Source of the DNA: Phycisphaerae bacterium
GTDB lineage: Bacteria; Planctomycetota; Phycisphaerae; Phycisphaerales; Phycisphaeraceae
DNA length: 64,000 nucleotides
Direction of reading: 5' to 3'
Assembly: GCA_030425705.1 (NCBI GenBank)
Contig: JAUHZU010000003.1
Location: forward strand, 372,001-436,000
In this document: positions 8,818 to 17,237 of the stretch, piece by piece
How the letters are laid out: every line of letters begins with the position of its first letter
Position numbering within the stretch: the stretch's first letter is position 1
The notes under the pieces: model-generated
Database searches by the model: none
What the model was told of the DNA's origin: nothing
Seen by the model: the letters and a program-made list of their open reading frames with translations, nothing else
Made by a program: the position numbers and the translations under genes

Positions 8818-9384
8818 ATGCGACCGATCCTTTTTGTTTTACTGCTTTCGGTCACGCTTTCCCTGCCCGCGTATGCCGGCGAGGCACAACCCTGCCACGA
8901 AGTGGTGATCCGCGATACGAGCAGCGTCCACGCGACGCAAGACCGCCAGCGCCCGCTGACGTCGGCCTACCTCGATACCGCGAGCACCCGCCTCGTCGAT
9001 GCGAGGCGGGGCTTCCGACCCTACCACACGGTCTACCGCGACGGCCGGTATGTCATCCGGCGGGCGTACCGCTCGCAGCGCGGGCTGCTGCACCCCGACC
9101 GACCGGGACGACGCTACGAGCCCGGCGCGCCGCGCACGAGCGTCACCGCGTTCTACGGCAACGCCCGGCTGGCCGATGATGCGGATGCAACACAAGCCCG
9201 GGCCGAACCCGCCGAGCCGATGATCGTCATCATCCACGACGAGCGCGACGCCGAGCCACGCCCCGAACGCGACGCGCCCGACCGCATGGAGGTCACGATC
9301 TACGAAGGCGAGCCGACCCTGCCCGAACACAGCGGCGCGGTGATCGTCTGTAGCGACGGCACGGTGATCTCCGTCGGCGAGTGA
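8818..9384 (+). CDS. Secreted hypothetical protein
   Basis: 188 aa with a clear signal peptide (MRPILFVLLLSVTLSLPAYA, cleavage after AYA at about residue 20). The mature part is rich in Arg, Asp and Glu, with VYRDGRYVIRRAYRSQRG in the middle and a Val/Ile-rich end (AVIVCSDGTVISVG). No enzyme motif or known domain is recognisable. It is followed immediately by a hairpin with a T-run, so it is probably monocistronic. Confidence 0.65.
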   Translation: MRPILFVLLLSVTLSLPAYAGEAQPCHEVVIRDTSSVHATQDRQRPLTSAYLDTASTRLVDARRGFRPYHTVYRDGRYVIRRAYRSQRGLLHPDRPGRRYEPGAPRTSVTAFYGNARLADDADATQARAEPAEPMIVIIHDERDAEPRPERDAPDRMEVTIYEGEPTLPEHSGAVIVCSDGTVISVGE

Positions 9385-9434
9385 ACGACTTCACCCATCA
9401 AATGGCCTGATAACCCAGCTTTCTTCCTCCCCGG

Positions 9435-9472
9435 AGCCCGCTTCAAGCTGTTTGATCGCGGGCTTCTTTTTC
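9435..9472 (+). terminator. Rho-independent terminator of the secreted-protein gene
   Basis: Perfect 7-bp stem AGCCCGC (9435-9441) / GCGGGCT (9458-9464), then TCTTTTTCTC. Confidence 0.75.
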
Positions 9473-9473
9473 T

Positions 9474-9566
9474 CGGGTGCCGGGTGCCGGGTGCCGGGTG
9501 CCGGGTCTGGGGTCTCGGGCCGCAAAGAACCGATAGGCAAGATGGTCTTACGAAACCCCAGACCCG
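9474..9566. repeat. Tandem heptamers and flanking inverted repeat upstream of ispG
   Basis: Four exact tandem copies of CGGGTGC occupy 9474-9501. They run into CGGGTCTGGGGT (9502-9513), which has a perfect 12-bp inverted partner at 9555-9566 (ACCCCAGACCCG). The unit sits between the terminator of the previous gene and the ispG promoter. It resembles a small non-autonomous palindromic repeat rather than a protein-binding site. Confidence 0.7.
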
Positions 9567-9584
9567 AAGCCCGAATCCCGCCCA

Positions 9585-9590
9585 TATAAT
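9585..9590 (+). promoter_or_regulatory. -10 element of ispG, predicted leaderless
   Basis: A perfect TATAAT lies exactly 6 nt before the ATG at 9597, so the predicted +1 falls on the A of the start codon. No Shine-Dalgarno sequence is present. No good -35 is seen at the expected position. Confidence 0.7.
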
Positions 9591-9596
9591 CCACCC

Positions 9597-10886
9597 ATGA
9601 CCCCACGCAGACCTACTCGGCAGGTGACCGTCGGCGACGACCGCGTCGGCAAGGTCCGCATCGGCGGCGGTGTCGGCGGGACCACGCCCGCGCCGGTGTC
9701 GGTCCAGTCGATGACCGCCGGCTATACGCACGAGGTCGATACCTGCGTCGCCGAGATCAACAAGCTCGCCGCGGCGGGTGCGGACATCGTCCGTGTTGCG
9801 GTGCCCGGCAAGAACGACACACAGGCGCTGAAAGACATCCTGCCGCAGGTCCGCGTACCGATCGTGGCCGACGTGCACTTCCACTTCGGACGGGCGCTGG
9901 AATCCGTCGAGGCCGGCGTGCACAAGATCCGCCTGAACCCGGGGAACATCAACGACCGCAAACAGGTCGAAGACGTCATCGCCGCGTGCAAGGACAAGAA
10001 CATCCCAATCCGCATCGGCGTCAACGAGGGGTCCATCGTTGAACGCAGGGACAAGCAGAAACGCCTCAAAGAACTCGGGGGGGTCTTCTCCGACAACAAG
10101 CACGGCCACTTCCTGGCCATCATGATCACGAAGCTCGAAGAATACCTCGACATCTTCTACGACAACGACTTCTACGACATCACCATCAGCGCCAAATCGC
10201 CCGACCCGTCGCTGGTCATCGCGGCGTACACCGAGGTCAGTAAGCGCTTCGATCACCCGCTGCACCTGGGCGTGACCCACGCCGGTCCGAAGGAGACCGG
10301 CACGATCCGCAGCGTGGTCCCGCTGGGGCACCTGCTCGCCTCGGGTATCGGCGACACCATCCGCATCAGCTACGCGAACGACCCGGTTTACGAGGTCGAG
10401 GACGGTCTGGAGCTGCTCTACGTCCTCGGGCTCCGCGAGCGGGTCGGGGTAGACCTCATCGGCTGCCCGACGTGCGGGCGGATCCAAGTGGACCTGTTTA
10501 CGCTGATCCAGGACGTGCGTGCCAAGCTCAGCGAGCTGGTGCTGCCGATCAAGGTCGCGGTCATGGGCTGCATCGTGAACGGGCCGGGCGAGGCGGAGGG
10601 CGCGGACGTCGCCATCTTCGCCGGCAACAAACGCGGCATCATCTACGTGCAGGGCCAGAAGGTCGCCAACGTCCCCGAGGAAGAGATCCTTGAACGCCTG
10701 CTGCACGAGTGCCGGCAGTTCGAGGAGAAGGTCCAGCGCGGCGAGGCGAAGCTCGGGGAGAAGGTCGTCGAGATCGCGCCTCCCGACCCGATCGGCGAAC
10801 TGGGCAGCGGCTTCAGCAAGATCGCGGCGGGGGAAGTCGACCAACCCACGGGACCGACACAACTGACCGTTGGCAAGTCCGAGTAG
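9597..10886 (+). CDS. ispG: 4-hydroxy-3-methylbut-2-enyl-diphosphate synthase (MEP pathway)
   Basis: [4Fe-4S] enzyme (GcpE) converting MEcPP to HMBPP in isoprenoid synthesis; 429 aa. TIM-barrel part: SVQSMTAGYTHEVDTCV near the start, then IRLNPGNI and GVNEGSI. The C-terminal cluster domain has CPTC (C290, C293), C325 and Glu332 (MGCIVNGPGEAEGAD), the expected three-Cys plus Glu ligand set. The length matches the longer ~400-aa bacterial form without the large plant insert. IspH, the next enzyme of the pathway, is also in this window (43.3 kb). Transcribed from its own apparently leaderless promoter. Confidence 0.95.
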   Translation: MTPRRPTRQVTVGDDRVGKVRIGGGVGGTTPAPVSVQSMTAGYTHEVDTCVAEINKLAAAGADIVRVAVPGKNDTQALKDILPQVRVPIVADVHFHFGRALESVEAGVHKIRLNPGNINDRKQVEDVIAACKDKNIPIRIGVNEGSIVERRDKQKRLKELGGVFSDNKHGHFLAIMITKLEEYLDIFYDNDFYDITISAKSPDPSLVIAAYTEVSKRFDHPLHLGVTHAGPKETGTIRSVVPLGHLLASGIGDTIRISYANDPVYEVEDGLELLYVLGLRERVGVDLIGCPTCGRIQVDLFTLIQDVRAKLSELVLPIKVAVMGCIVNGPGEAEGADVAIFAGNKRGIIYVQGQKVANVPEEEILERLLHECRQFEEKVQRGEAKLGEKVVEIAPPDPIGELGSGFSKIAAGEVDQPTGPTQLTVGKSE

Positions 10887-10939
10887 CCGCGGCGCGCTCG
10901 CAGGTATCGCGCGTGCCAGTGTGGATGTGTGGACACGAC

Positions 10940-12160
10940 TTAGTACCAGAGCGTCATGCTTACGCCGAAGACCAGGCCGTGGCTGTCGTCGAAGTCGATC
11001 CCCGGGCCGCCATCGATCGGGGAGTCCTTGGAGTCTGCGGTCGCTACGTCCGTCTGCATCTCGTACGCGGCAAAGACGCGGAACGCGGCCTGGCTGATGC
11101 GGTACTCCAGGCCCAGCTCGACCCGCCCCTGCAGTCCCCACGTGTCGTCATCGTCATCGGCCGACTGGCTGAAGAACTGGTCGGCGACGACGCCGTTGGC
11201 CGGGAGGTTGGCGTCCATCCCCGCGTCGAGGTCGGCGTCGGTGTAGTAGAAGCCGGCCTCGGCACCCGCAAAGAGGTGCCAGTTCGAGTCCCCGAGCCGG
11301 TGGTTCAGTTCAGCACCCACAAACACACCGACCTGGAACGCGTCGATGTCGTAGTCGTAAGCGACGAAGTTACCGGGGAACGCGACGCTCCCGGCCCAGC
11401 CGTCGTAGTCGGACTGCGCGTACCGCCCGCTGAGCCCGAACCGGTAGTCCACCGTTGTGTCCTCCCGGTACTGCACTTGGTAGCCCGCACCCAGGCGGAG
11501 GTCGAACCAGTCCACATCGACGTCGATCTCCGCCTCGGCGGCGGTGTCGCCGAAGTTGGCCCCCGTGAACCCGCCGGGGCTGTTCTCGAAGTAGGTCACT
11601 GCGAAGTCGTAGCCTATGCCGGCGGGCTTGACGATGTCCGTCTCGCCCGACAGCCAGGCCCCCCCGAAGCCGACGAAGCCGTAGCCCACATCGGTATCGA
11701 AGGAGTCTTCCATACAGGGGCAGCGCCACCGAAACTCGGCATCCAAGCCGAACCCTGTCAGTGTGTCATCGGACTCGAGTAGGGGCATCTCGCCCAGCAT
11801 GCCTGCCAGCGTGCCGACACCCGTCTCGCCCCAGCGCCACTGCGCGTAACTGGGAGACAGTGTGAAGATGGCGCGGTCATCCAGCCCTATGGGCCCGTCG
11901 AACCTACCGGCTTCTGCACCGTCCCGGTTGATCGGCCGGAGGGTGTTCGCCTCGGCGCCTGCGGCGGCGCGTGGCGGGTTGGCCGGGGTGTCCCCGTTGG
12001 TCCTCGGTGGGCCTGCTGGCGATGCGTCGCGATGCGCCCGGCCGTACTCCTCCGCCAGGGCCGCGTCCTTCTCGCTCTGTGACAGCATCGTCGGGCAGCC
12101 CGCCATCGCGAGCGACAACACCGCCAACACACCACCCGAACCCGACCACGGCTTGGACAT
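10940..12160 (-). CDS. Outer-membrane beta-barrel-like lipoprotein, hypothetical
   Basis: 406 aa. The N-terminus has a lipobox-like signal (LAVLSLAMAGC, Cys about 22). The mature part is Asp/Gly-rich with alternating aromatic strands throughout (for example FEVQ-type repeats such as LGLEYRISQAAFRVFAAYE) and ends FGVSMTLWY, the aromatic C-terminal residue expected of outer-membrane barrels. Strand alternation over residues ~90-406 suggests a barrel like those of Lpg1974- or OmpA-type surface proteins. A lipidated barrel is unusual, so the signal may instead be an ordinary type I peptide. The next lipoprotein gene upstream ends 98 bp before it; separate transcription is likely. Confidence 0.65.
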   Translation of the reverse strand: MSKPWSGSGGVLAVLSLAMAGCPTMLSQSEKDAALAEEYGRAHRDASPAGPPRTNGDTPANPPRAAAGAEANTLRPINRDGAEAGRFDGPIGLDDRAIFTLSPSYAQWRWGETGVGTLAGMLGEMPLLESDDTLTGFGLDAEFRWRCPCMEDSFDTDVGYGFVGFGGAWLSGETDIVKPAGIGYDFAVTYFENSPGGFTGANFGDTAAEAEIDVDVDWFDLRLGAGYQVQYREDTTVDYRFGLSGRYAQSDYDGWAGSVAFPGNFVAYDYDIDAFQVGVFVGAELNHRLGDSNWHLFAGAEAGFYYTDADLDAGMDANLPANGVVADQFFSQSADDDDDTWGLQGRVELGLEYRISQAAFRVFAAYEMQTDVATADSKDSPIDGGPGIDFDDSHGLVFGVSMTLWY

Positions 12161-12239
12161 GAGATGTACCCCTGTTTCAGAAAGGAGTACTTACCATACC
12201 AACCCGACTCCGCCGGTCCAACAGCAAACCGCCGGGTTT

Positions 12240-12255
12240 CGGCACTTTTGTGCCG
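12240..12255. terminator. Small hairpin between two lipoprotein genes
   Basis: CGGCAC-TTTT-GTGCCG is a perfect 6-bp stem directly after the stop of the 12259-13254 gene (minus strand). There is no T-run on the transcribed side, so it may be only a weak or Rho-assisted terminator. Confidence 0.35.
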
Positions 12256-12258
12256 GGT

Positions 12259-13254
12259 TCAGCGGGGCAACCGGTGGCTAGACGCCCCGGCATCTGACGG
12301 TTGCCACCACCGCGCCTTGTAGATGCGTGCACCCGGCAGGGCCCACCGCCCAGTGCTGTCGAGTGTGATCGGTCCCTCGGCCCACCAGTTCTGCGTCGCC
12401 TGCAGCACGATGATTAAACCGCCTCCGCCGAGTTGGCTGATGCTCTTGACGCTGGCCATCGCGTGGCGCTGGGGCAGGGGGGTGAAGGACAGGTCGCGCG
12501 GGTCGAAGCGCCAGAGGTGGTCCATGTCGGAGACGAAGTAGGCGTCCTCGCCGGGGATGGGCGTGAGGTCGTGCCCGCCGTAGCGCGGGTGCTTTTGCGA
12601 CTCGGGGGTGACGGGCAATCCGATGGCTCGGAGCGGCAGCAGTTCCGGGTGGTCACGCCCCGGGGTGTAGCCGTACTGGGCCAGGGTCTTGCCGCTGACC
12701 GCCCAGACGCACCGCCGGCCCGCGTCCCACTCGACGCCGTGCGCATCAACCAGCGGCAGTGTCTGCACCGGCTCGCGGCCCGCGCTCGGGTCGAAGAGCG
12801 TGACGCGCTCGCCTGTGCTGGAGACGGTGACCAGCCGGCCGTCGGGCAGCAGCGCCGCCGAGTGCGGGTTGCCGCCGGCGTACGCGACGAATGCCGCTTC
12901 GCCGGTGAACACATCGACGACCGCGACCCCGCCGCCGCTCGCGGTCACGAGCACGCGCGTCCCCGCCCGCGCGGGCTTGGCCTCGGACGGGTGGCTGAAC
13001 CAGCCGCGCTGCTCATCGCTCAGGCCCGGGTCTTGCGCCGGGTCCCACGCCCACAACTCGGCCGACGGGTCCGACCAGTCCGTCGCGCTGTCCATCAGCA
13101 CCACCCGGCCCGACGCCTGCTCGCAGATCAGGATCGCGGGTGCCTCGAGCGCGATCGCCCCGAAGCTCGGCAGGCCGGTGTGCCTCGCGCTCTGGCAGCC
13201 GGCCAGCGCCACGAGCAGGATCAACAACCCGAGCCGGCACGCCGTATCCCGCAT
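12259..13254 (-). CDS. DUF6528-type beta-propeller lipoprotein
   Basis: 331 aa. Signal peptide with lipobox (LLILLVALAGC, Cys about 18). The mature protein reads as a propeller. Segments such as ILICEQASGRVVLMD, VTASGGGVAVVDV, AGGNPHSAALLPDGRLVT, VDAHGVEWDAGRR and DLTPIPGEDAYFV match the pattern I associate with the DUF6528 family (NHL/SMP-like repeat folds with a conserved NPHSA-LPDG block). No enzymatic role is established for that family. The ATG at 13254 is the first codon consistent with a signal peptide. It is divergent from the nitrilase-family gene with a 94-bp gap. Confidence 0.7.
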   Translation of the reverse strand: MRDTACRLGLLILLVALAGCQSARHTGLPSFGAIALEAPAILICEQASGRVVLMDSATDWSDPSAELWAWDPAQDPGLSDEQRGWFSHPSEAKPARAGTRVLVTASGGGVAVVDVFTGEAAFVAYAGGNPHSAALLPDGRLVTVSSTGERVTLFDPSAGREPVQTLPLVDAHGVEWDAGRRCVWAVSGKTLAQYGYTPGRDHPELLPLRAIGLPVTPESQKHPRYGGHDLTPIPGEDAYFVSDMDHLWRFDPRDLSFTPLPQRHAMASVKSISQLGGGGLIIVLQATQNWWAEGPITLDSTGRWALPGARIYKARWWQPSDAGASSHRLPR

Positions 13255-13348
13255 GGCTTGTGATCCCCGCTGGTGTGAAGAAAATGGGAACCGTCCGCCC
13301 GGCCCCGCCGTCTGACTCTTGTCCGACCAGTCTACCCGGAGCATCGCG

Positions 13349-14320
13349 ATGCGCAACCCGACCCTGTTCACCGCCCTGGCCATTGCGTGCATCTGCTCAA
13401 TGGGGCGGCATCCGGCGCAGGCACAAGCGGACTCCCCGGCCGATGCGCCAGCCCGGCCGACGGTCCTCGCCGCGGCGATCCAGATCGACTCGGCGATGGG
13501 TGAGCCCGACGCGAACCGCGAGCGGCTGCTCGCCCTGGCCGAGGAAGCCGCCGAGCACGGCGCGAAACTCATCGTCCTGCCCGAGACCGCTGTCACCGGC
13601 TACATGTCCCGGGATATCAAAACCACCTGGCAGGTCGGCGGCCACACCATCACCGACGGGCTTACCGGGCGGGACCCGAGCGTTGCCGCCGAGTCCGTGC
13701 CAGGCCCTTCGACCGAGGCGTTCGCTGCGCTGTCGGATGCCTACGACTGCTACATCACCGTGCCGATCCTCGAGGTCGACCGCAAGACCGAGCGCTACTA
13801 CAACACGATCGTCGTGGTCGGTCCCGAGGGCGAACGCGCGATCCACTACCGTAAGCGCAACCTATGGCCCCACGCCGAACGCGGGTGGGCCTGGGTCGGC
13901 AACCTTGGTAACCCCGTGGTCGACACACCCTACGGCCGGATCGGCACGATCATCTGCTTCGACATCCACGAGCAGGGCCCGGTCATGGCCGGGCTCAAGG
14001 TCGACCACCTGCTCTACTGCATCGCGTGGGTGGACAGCGAGGACAGCGACTGGTTCGATACACGCCTGCCCGCGAAGGCGGCGGAGCACGACCTCAACAT
14101 CATCGGCGCGAACTGGTGCCTGCCCGCGGGGTACGCAGGCCCGGCGTGGCACGGCCACGGCATGAGCCGGATCATCGCGCGCGACGGCACGGTCCTCGCA
14201 CAGGCGGCCGACGACCCCGAGCACCCCGCCGAGATCCTCTATGCCGAGCTGCCGATCCCGGCGGATGCACAGCCGCCCGCCGATACTGCCCCGGCCGACC
14301 GCGCGTCCCCGGGCGAGTAG
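13349..14320 (+). CDS. Carbon-nitrogen hydrolase (nitrilase superfamily), exported
   Basis: 323 aa. After a signal peptide (MRNPTLFTALAIACICSMG, cleavage near AQAQA), the CN-hydrolase domain shows the Glu-Lys-Cys triad: E79 (VLPETAVTG), K169 (HYRKRNLW) and C203 (TIICFDIHE). The superfamily hydrolyses nitriles, amides or carbamoyl groups; the substrate cannot be told from the sequence. Export is unusual for the family, most members being cytoplasmic. The ATG at 13349 is preferred because CGGAG precedes it. A possible -10 is weak. The GDSL esterase gene follows after 38 bp but has its own -10 candidate. Confidence 0.85.
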   Translation: MRNPTLFTALAIACICSMGRHPAQAQADSPADAPARPTVLAAAIQIDSAMGEPDANRERLLALAEEAAEHGAKLIVLPETAVTGYMSRDIKTTWQVGGHTITDGLTGRDPSVAAESVPGPSTEAFAALSDAYDCYITVPILEVDRKTERYYNTIVVVGPEGERAIHYRKRNLWPHAERGWAWVGNLGNPVVDTPYGRIGTIICFDIHEQGPVMAGLKVDHLLYCIAWVDSEDSDWFDTRLPAKAAEHDLNIIGANWCLPAGYAGPAWHGHGMSRIIARDGTVLAQAADDPEHPAEILYAELPIPADAQPPADTAPADRASPGE

Positions 14321-14321
14321 C

Positions 14322-14353
14322 TAGACTGTAGGTTCCACCCGCATCCAAGGAGC
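14322..14353 (+). promoter_or_regulatory. Promoter and ribosome site of the GDSL esterase gene
   Basis: TAGACT (14322-14327) is a -10 candidate overlapping the end of the previous gene. AAGGAG at 14348-14353 is a strong Shine-Dalgarno sequence 5 nt before the ATG at 14359. This is a conventional leadered unit, in contrast to many neighbours. Confidence 0.5.
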
Positions 14354-14358
14354 CGACT

Positions 14359-15141
14359 ATGCCGATGACCCGCCGTGCCATGCTTGCCGCGACCATGTCC
14401 ACCGCCGGTGCGGGTGCCGCATTCGCCGCCACGGGCTGCTCCGCGCTGTCCAAGGCAGACGCCGGTCAGCCCACGCCCGAGCCGACCATGATCGACCAGA
14501 TCCCCGACAACGCGACCATCCTCCTGCAGGGCGACTCCATCACCGACGCCGGCCGATCCCGCGACACGCAGGACACCGCCAACGACTTCGCCATGCTCGG
14601 TAACGGCTACGCGAAACTCATCGCCTACCACCTGCTCTCGCGCTACCCGGGCAAGGGCCTGTCGATCTACAACCGCGGCATCTCCGGCCACAAGGTCCCC
14701 GACCTCGACGCCCGCTGGGACCGCGACTGCATCGACCTGCAGCCCGCACTCGTCTCCATCCTCATCGGTGTCAACGACATCTGGCACAAGCTCAACGGCA
14801 ACTACGACGGCACCGCCGTGCAGTACGGCGAGCAGCTCTCGGCGTTGCTGGACCGCACCGAGGAGAACCTCCCGGGGGTGAAGCTGGTCGTCTGCGAGCC
14901 GTTTGTCCTGCGCTGCGGCGCGGTGAACGACGGCTGGTTCCCCGAGTTTAACGAGCGTCGGGCGCTGTGCCGGCAGGCCGCGGACGCGGCGGGGGCGGTC
15001 TTCGTGCCGTTCCAGACGATGTTCGATGAGGCCGTCGCGGCCGGCAGCCAGCCCAACGTCTGGGCCGGCGACGGGGTCCACCCCTCGGCCCAGGGCGCGG
15101 CGCTGATGGCGATGCGCTGGATCCACGAGACCGGGCTGTAA
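14359..15141 (+). CDS. SGNH/GDSL-family esterase or lipase, lipoprotein
   Basis: 260 aa. Twin-arginine-like/lipoprotein signal (TRRAMLAATMSTAGAG, lipobox ending ATGC, Cys about 30). SGNH blocks: QGDSITDAG (nucleophile S60), NRGISGHKV (Gly block), LIGVNDIWH (Asn block) and GDGVHPSAQG (D238/H241). These enzymes act on ester bonds in carbohydrate acetates, lipids or peptidoglycan; the similarity to rhamnogalacturonan-acetylesterase-type proteins is only general. Exported, probably anchored at the cytoplasmic or outer membrane. Strong ribosome site; likely monocistronic. Confidence 0.85.
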   Translation: MPMTRRAMLAATMSTAGAGAAFAATGCSALSKADAGQPTPEPTMIDQIPDNATILLQGDSITDAGRSRDTQDTANDFAMLGNGYAKLIAYHLLSRYPGKGLSIYNRGISGHKVPDLDARWDRDCIDLQPALVSILIGVNDIWHKLNGNYDGTAVQYGEQLSALLDRTEENLPGVKLVVCEPFVLRCGAVNDGWFPEFNERRALCRQAADAAGAVFVPFQTMFDEAVAAGSQPNVWAGDGVHPSAQGAALMAMRWIHETGL

Positions 15142-15248
15142 TCACGGTGCTTTAGCGGGTAGCCGCGTGGCGACGCGGCGCCGGGCCAGGGTGCGACGCG
15201 CCTCGGCGGTCACACACCGCAAACACAACACTCACCCCGGCCTCCCAG

Positions 15249-15254
15249 TAAACT
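15249..15254 (+). promoter_or_regulatory. -10 element of the ABC permease gene, predicted leaderless
   Basis: TAAACT lies 7 nt before the ATG at 15262. The intervening bases are pyrimidine only, with no ribosome site. Confidence 0.5.
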
Positions 15255-15261
15255 CTCCCCC

Positions 15262-17124
15262 ATGCGGCCCAAGCCACGACACCTGGTCCTCTACGGCGTC
15301 ATCCTCGCCATCCTCCTCGCCTTCCTTATCTGGCCGATCGCCCTCACCGTCTGGGGCGGCTTCGTCCAGCCCGAGGGCGCGACCGCCATCGACCCCGACA
15401 CCGGCGAGACCATCAGCGTCGCCGGCGACTTCACCCTCAAGTACTTCCTCAGCCCCGAGGTCGGCGTCCTCCGCGACCCGCTCTACCGGCAGGGGCTCTT
15501 CAACGCGCTGATGATCGCCGTGTGCACCACGGTCCTGTGCCTGATCATCACCCTCCCGATGGCGTCCATCGCCGCGCGCTACCGCTTCCCCGGCAAGTCG
15601 CTGGTCAGCGCGCTGGTCCTGGTCCCCCTCATCCTCCCGCCCTTCGTCGGCGCGATCGGGCTCCGCGCGATCCTCGGCCGGTCCGGCGCGATCAACTCCC
15701 TGCTCAAGTGGGTCGGCCTCCGCCCCGACAGCGCCCCCGGCATCGACTTCCTCGGCGGTGAGTTCCATCTCCCGTTCTTCGGCGCGGTCGATGGCACCTT
15801 CGCCGCCGTCGTCATCATGGAGGCCCTGCACCTCTACCCCATCCTCTACCTCAACATCACCGCCGCCATGGCCAACCTCGACCCGTCCCTCGACGAGGCC
15901 GCGCTCAACCTCGGTGCCGGGCGGTGGAAACGCTTCTTCCGCTGCACCCTCCCCCTCATCCTCCCGGGCATCTTCGCCGGCGGCACCATCGTCTTCATCT
16001 GGTCGTTCACCGAGCTGGGCACCCCGCTCATGTTCGAGTACACCACCGTCACCCCGGTCCAGGTGTTCTACGGCCTCAGCGAGATCAGCAACAACCAGAG
16101 GCCCTACGCCCTGGTCGTCGTCATGCTCGTCGTCGCCGTCATCCTCTACATGCTCGGCAAGTGGGCCTTCGGCGGCCGCGCCTACGCCATGCAGTCCAAG
16201 GCCCAGCACGCCCAGGCCGAGAAGAAGCTCACCGGCTTCAAGGCCCTGGGCGCGATGGCCCTGTTCCTGGGCATCACCGCCCTCGCCGTCATGCCCCACC
16301 TCGGCGTCGTCTTCACCTCCGTCTCCGGCATGTCCGACGGCCAGGACTGGTACCGCACCGTCCTCCCCCAGGGCTTCACCACCGAGCACTACGAGGGCAT
16401 GCTCACCCACGACCTGTCGGTCAACGCGATCAAGAACTCCCTGGTCTACGCCCTGTCCGCCATGGTCCTCGCAGTGTTCCTCGGCCTCGCCATCGCCTTC
16501 CTCACCGTCCGCATCAAGATCAAAGGCGGATGGGTCCTCGACACGCTGGGCATGCTCCCCCTCGCCGTGCCCGGCCTGGTCATGGCCTTCGGCTACGTCG
16601 CCATGTCCCTCGAGTCCCCCTTCACCGACCTGCACAAGCTCTTCAAGGGCTGGGGCTGGGAGGGCTTCGCCTCCTTCTTCCAGCTCCGCGGCGAGATGCC
16701 CAACCCCCTGGTCTTCCTCGTCATCGCCTACACCATCCGCCGCCTCCCCTACATCCTCCGCTCCGCCGCCGCCGGCCTCGAACAGACGTCCGGCCAGCTC
16801 GAAGAAGCCGCCCTGAACCTCGGCGCCTCCGGGCTCACCGCTATCCGACGCATCGTCGTCCCGCTCATCATGGCCAACCTCATCGCCGGCGGCATCCTCG
16901 TCTTCTCCTTCGCCATGCTCGAGGTCAGCGACTCCCTCATCCTCGCCGAACGCCAGCCCGACTACCCCGTCACCAAGGCCATCTGGGAGCTCTACAACCG
17001 CCTGGGCGACGGCCCCTACATCGCCAGCGCCATGGGCGTCTGGGGCATGGCCCTCCTCACCGTCACCCTCGTCGGCGCAAGCGTCCTGATGGGCAAGAAA
17101 CTGGGGGCGATTTTTAGGGTGTGA
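15262..17124 (+). CDS. Fused iron(III)/thiamine-type ABC transporter permease
   Basis: 620 aa with about 12 membrane segments forming two BPD-transport permease domains in one chain, as in FbpB/ThiP-type importers. Each half carries the EAA loop that contacts the ATPase: DEAALNLGAGRWKRFFRCTL (about residues 212-231) and EEAALNLGASGLTAIRRIVV (about 513-532). Periplasmic loops are long between the first two segments (about 35-75). The ATPase and the binding protein are not adjacent: upstream is the GDSL esterase gene and downstream an AT-rich orphan. They must be encoded elsewhere or the permease is shared. Codon use is extremely C-ending. Confidence 0.9.
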   Translation: MRPKPRHLVLYGVILAILLAFLIWPIALTVWGGFVQPEGATAIDPDTGETISVAGDFTLKYFLSPEVGVLRDPLYRQGLFNALMIAVCTTVLCLIITLPMASIAARYRFPGKSLVSALVLVPLILPPFVGAIGLRAILGRSGAINSLLKWVGLRPDSAPGIDFLGGEFHLPFFGAVDGTFAAVVIMEALHLYPILYLNITAAMANLDPSLDEAALNLGAGRWKRFFRCTLPLILPGIFAGGTIVFIWSFTELGTPLMFEYTTVTPVQVFYGLSEISNNQRPYALVVVMLVVAVILYMLGKWAFGGRAYAMQSKAQHAQAEKKLTGFKALGAMALFLGITALAVMPHLGVVFTSVSGMSDGQDWYRTVLPQGFTTEHYEGMLTHDLSVNAIKNSLVYALSAMVLAVFLGLAIAFLTVRIKIKGGWVLDTLGMLPLAVPGLVMAFGYVAMSLESPFTDLHKLFKGWGWEGFASFFQLRGEMPNPLVFLVIAYTIRRLPYILRSAAAGLEQTSGQLEEAALNLGASGLTAIRRIVVPLIMANLIAGGILVFSFAMLEVSDSLILAERQPDYPVTKAIWELYNRLGDGPYIASAMGVWGMALLTVTLVGASVLMGKKLGAIFRV

Positions 17125-17237
17125 GTGGGCCATGATGTTGCCTTAGTAATTCTTCCTTCGCATTAAGAAACAGTCGTGTGACTGAACCATCATGATGTAT
17201 AATCAGAATGAAACTATGCGTAGCAGGAAGATGAACA
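17125..17237 (+). promoter_or_regulatory. AT-rich leader with TATAAT before the orphan lipoprotein gene
   Basis: TATAAT at 17198-17203 with a TGTGAC 15 nt upstream gives a recognisable promoter. AGGAAG at about 17225-17230 precedes the ATG at 17238. The base composition changes sharply to AT-rich here. Confidence 0.5.

Noticed and set aside
9474-9501. Short tandem repeats as a possible CRISPR array
   Set aside because: Units are 7 bp and contiguous, without spacers; no cas genes are present.
15232-17133. A 633-codon minus-strand frame antisense to the ABC permease
   Set aside because: It is an acidic Glu/Gly/Asp repeat arising from the strongly C-ending codons of the real permease gene.
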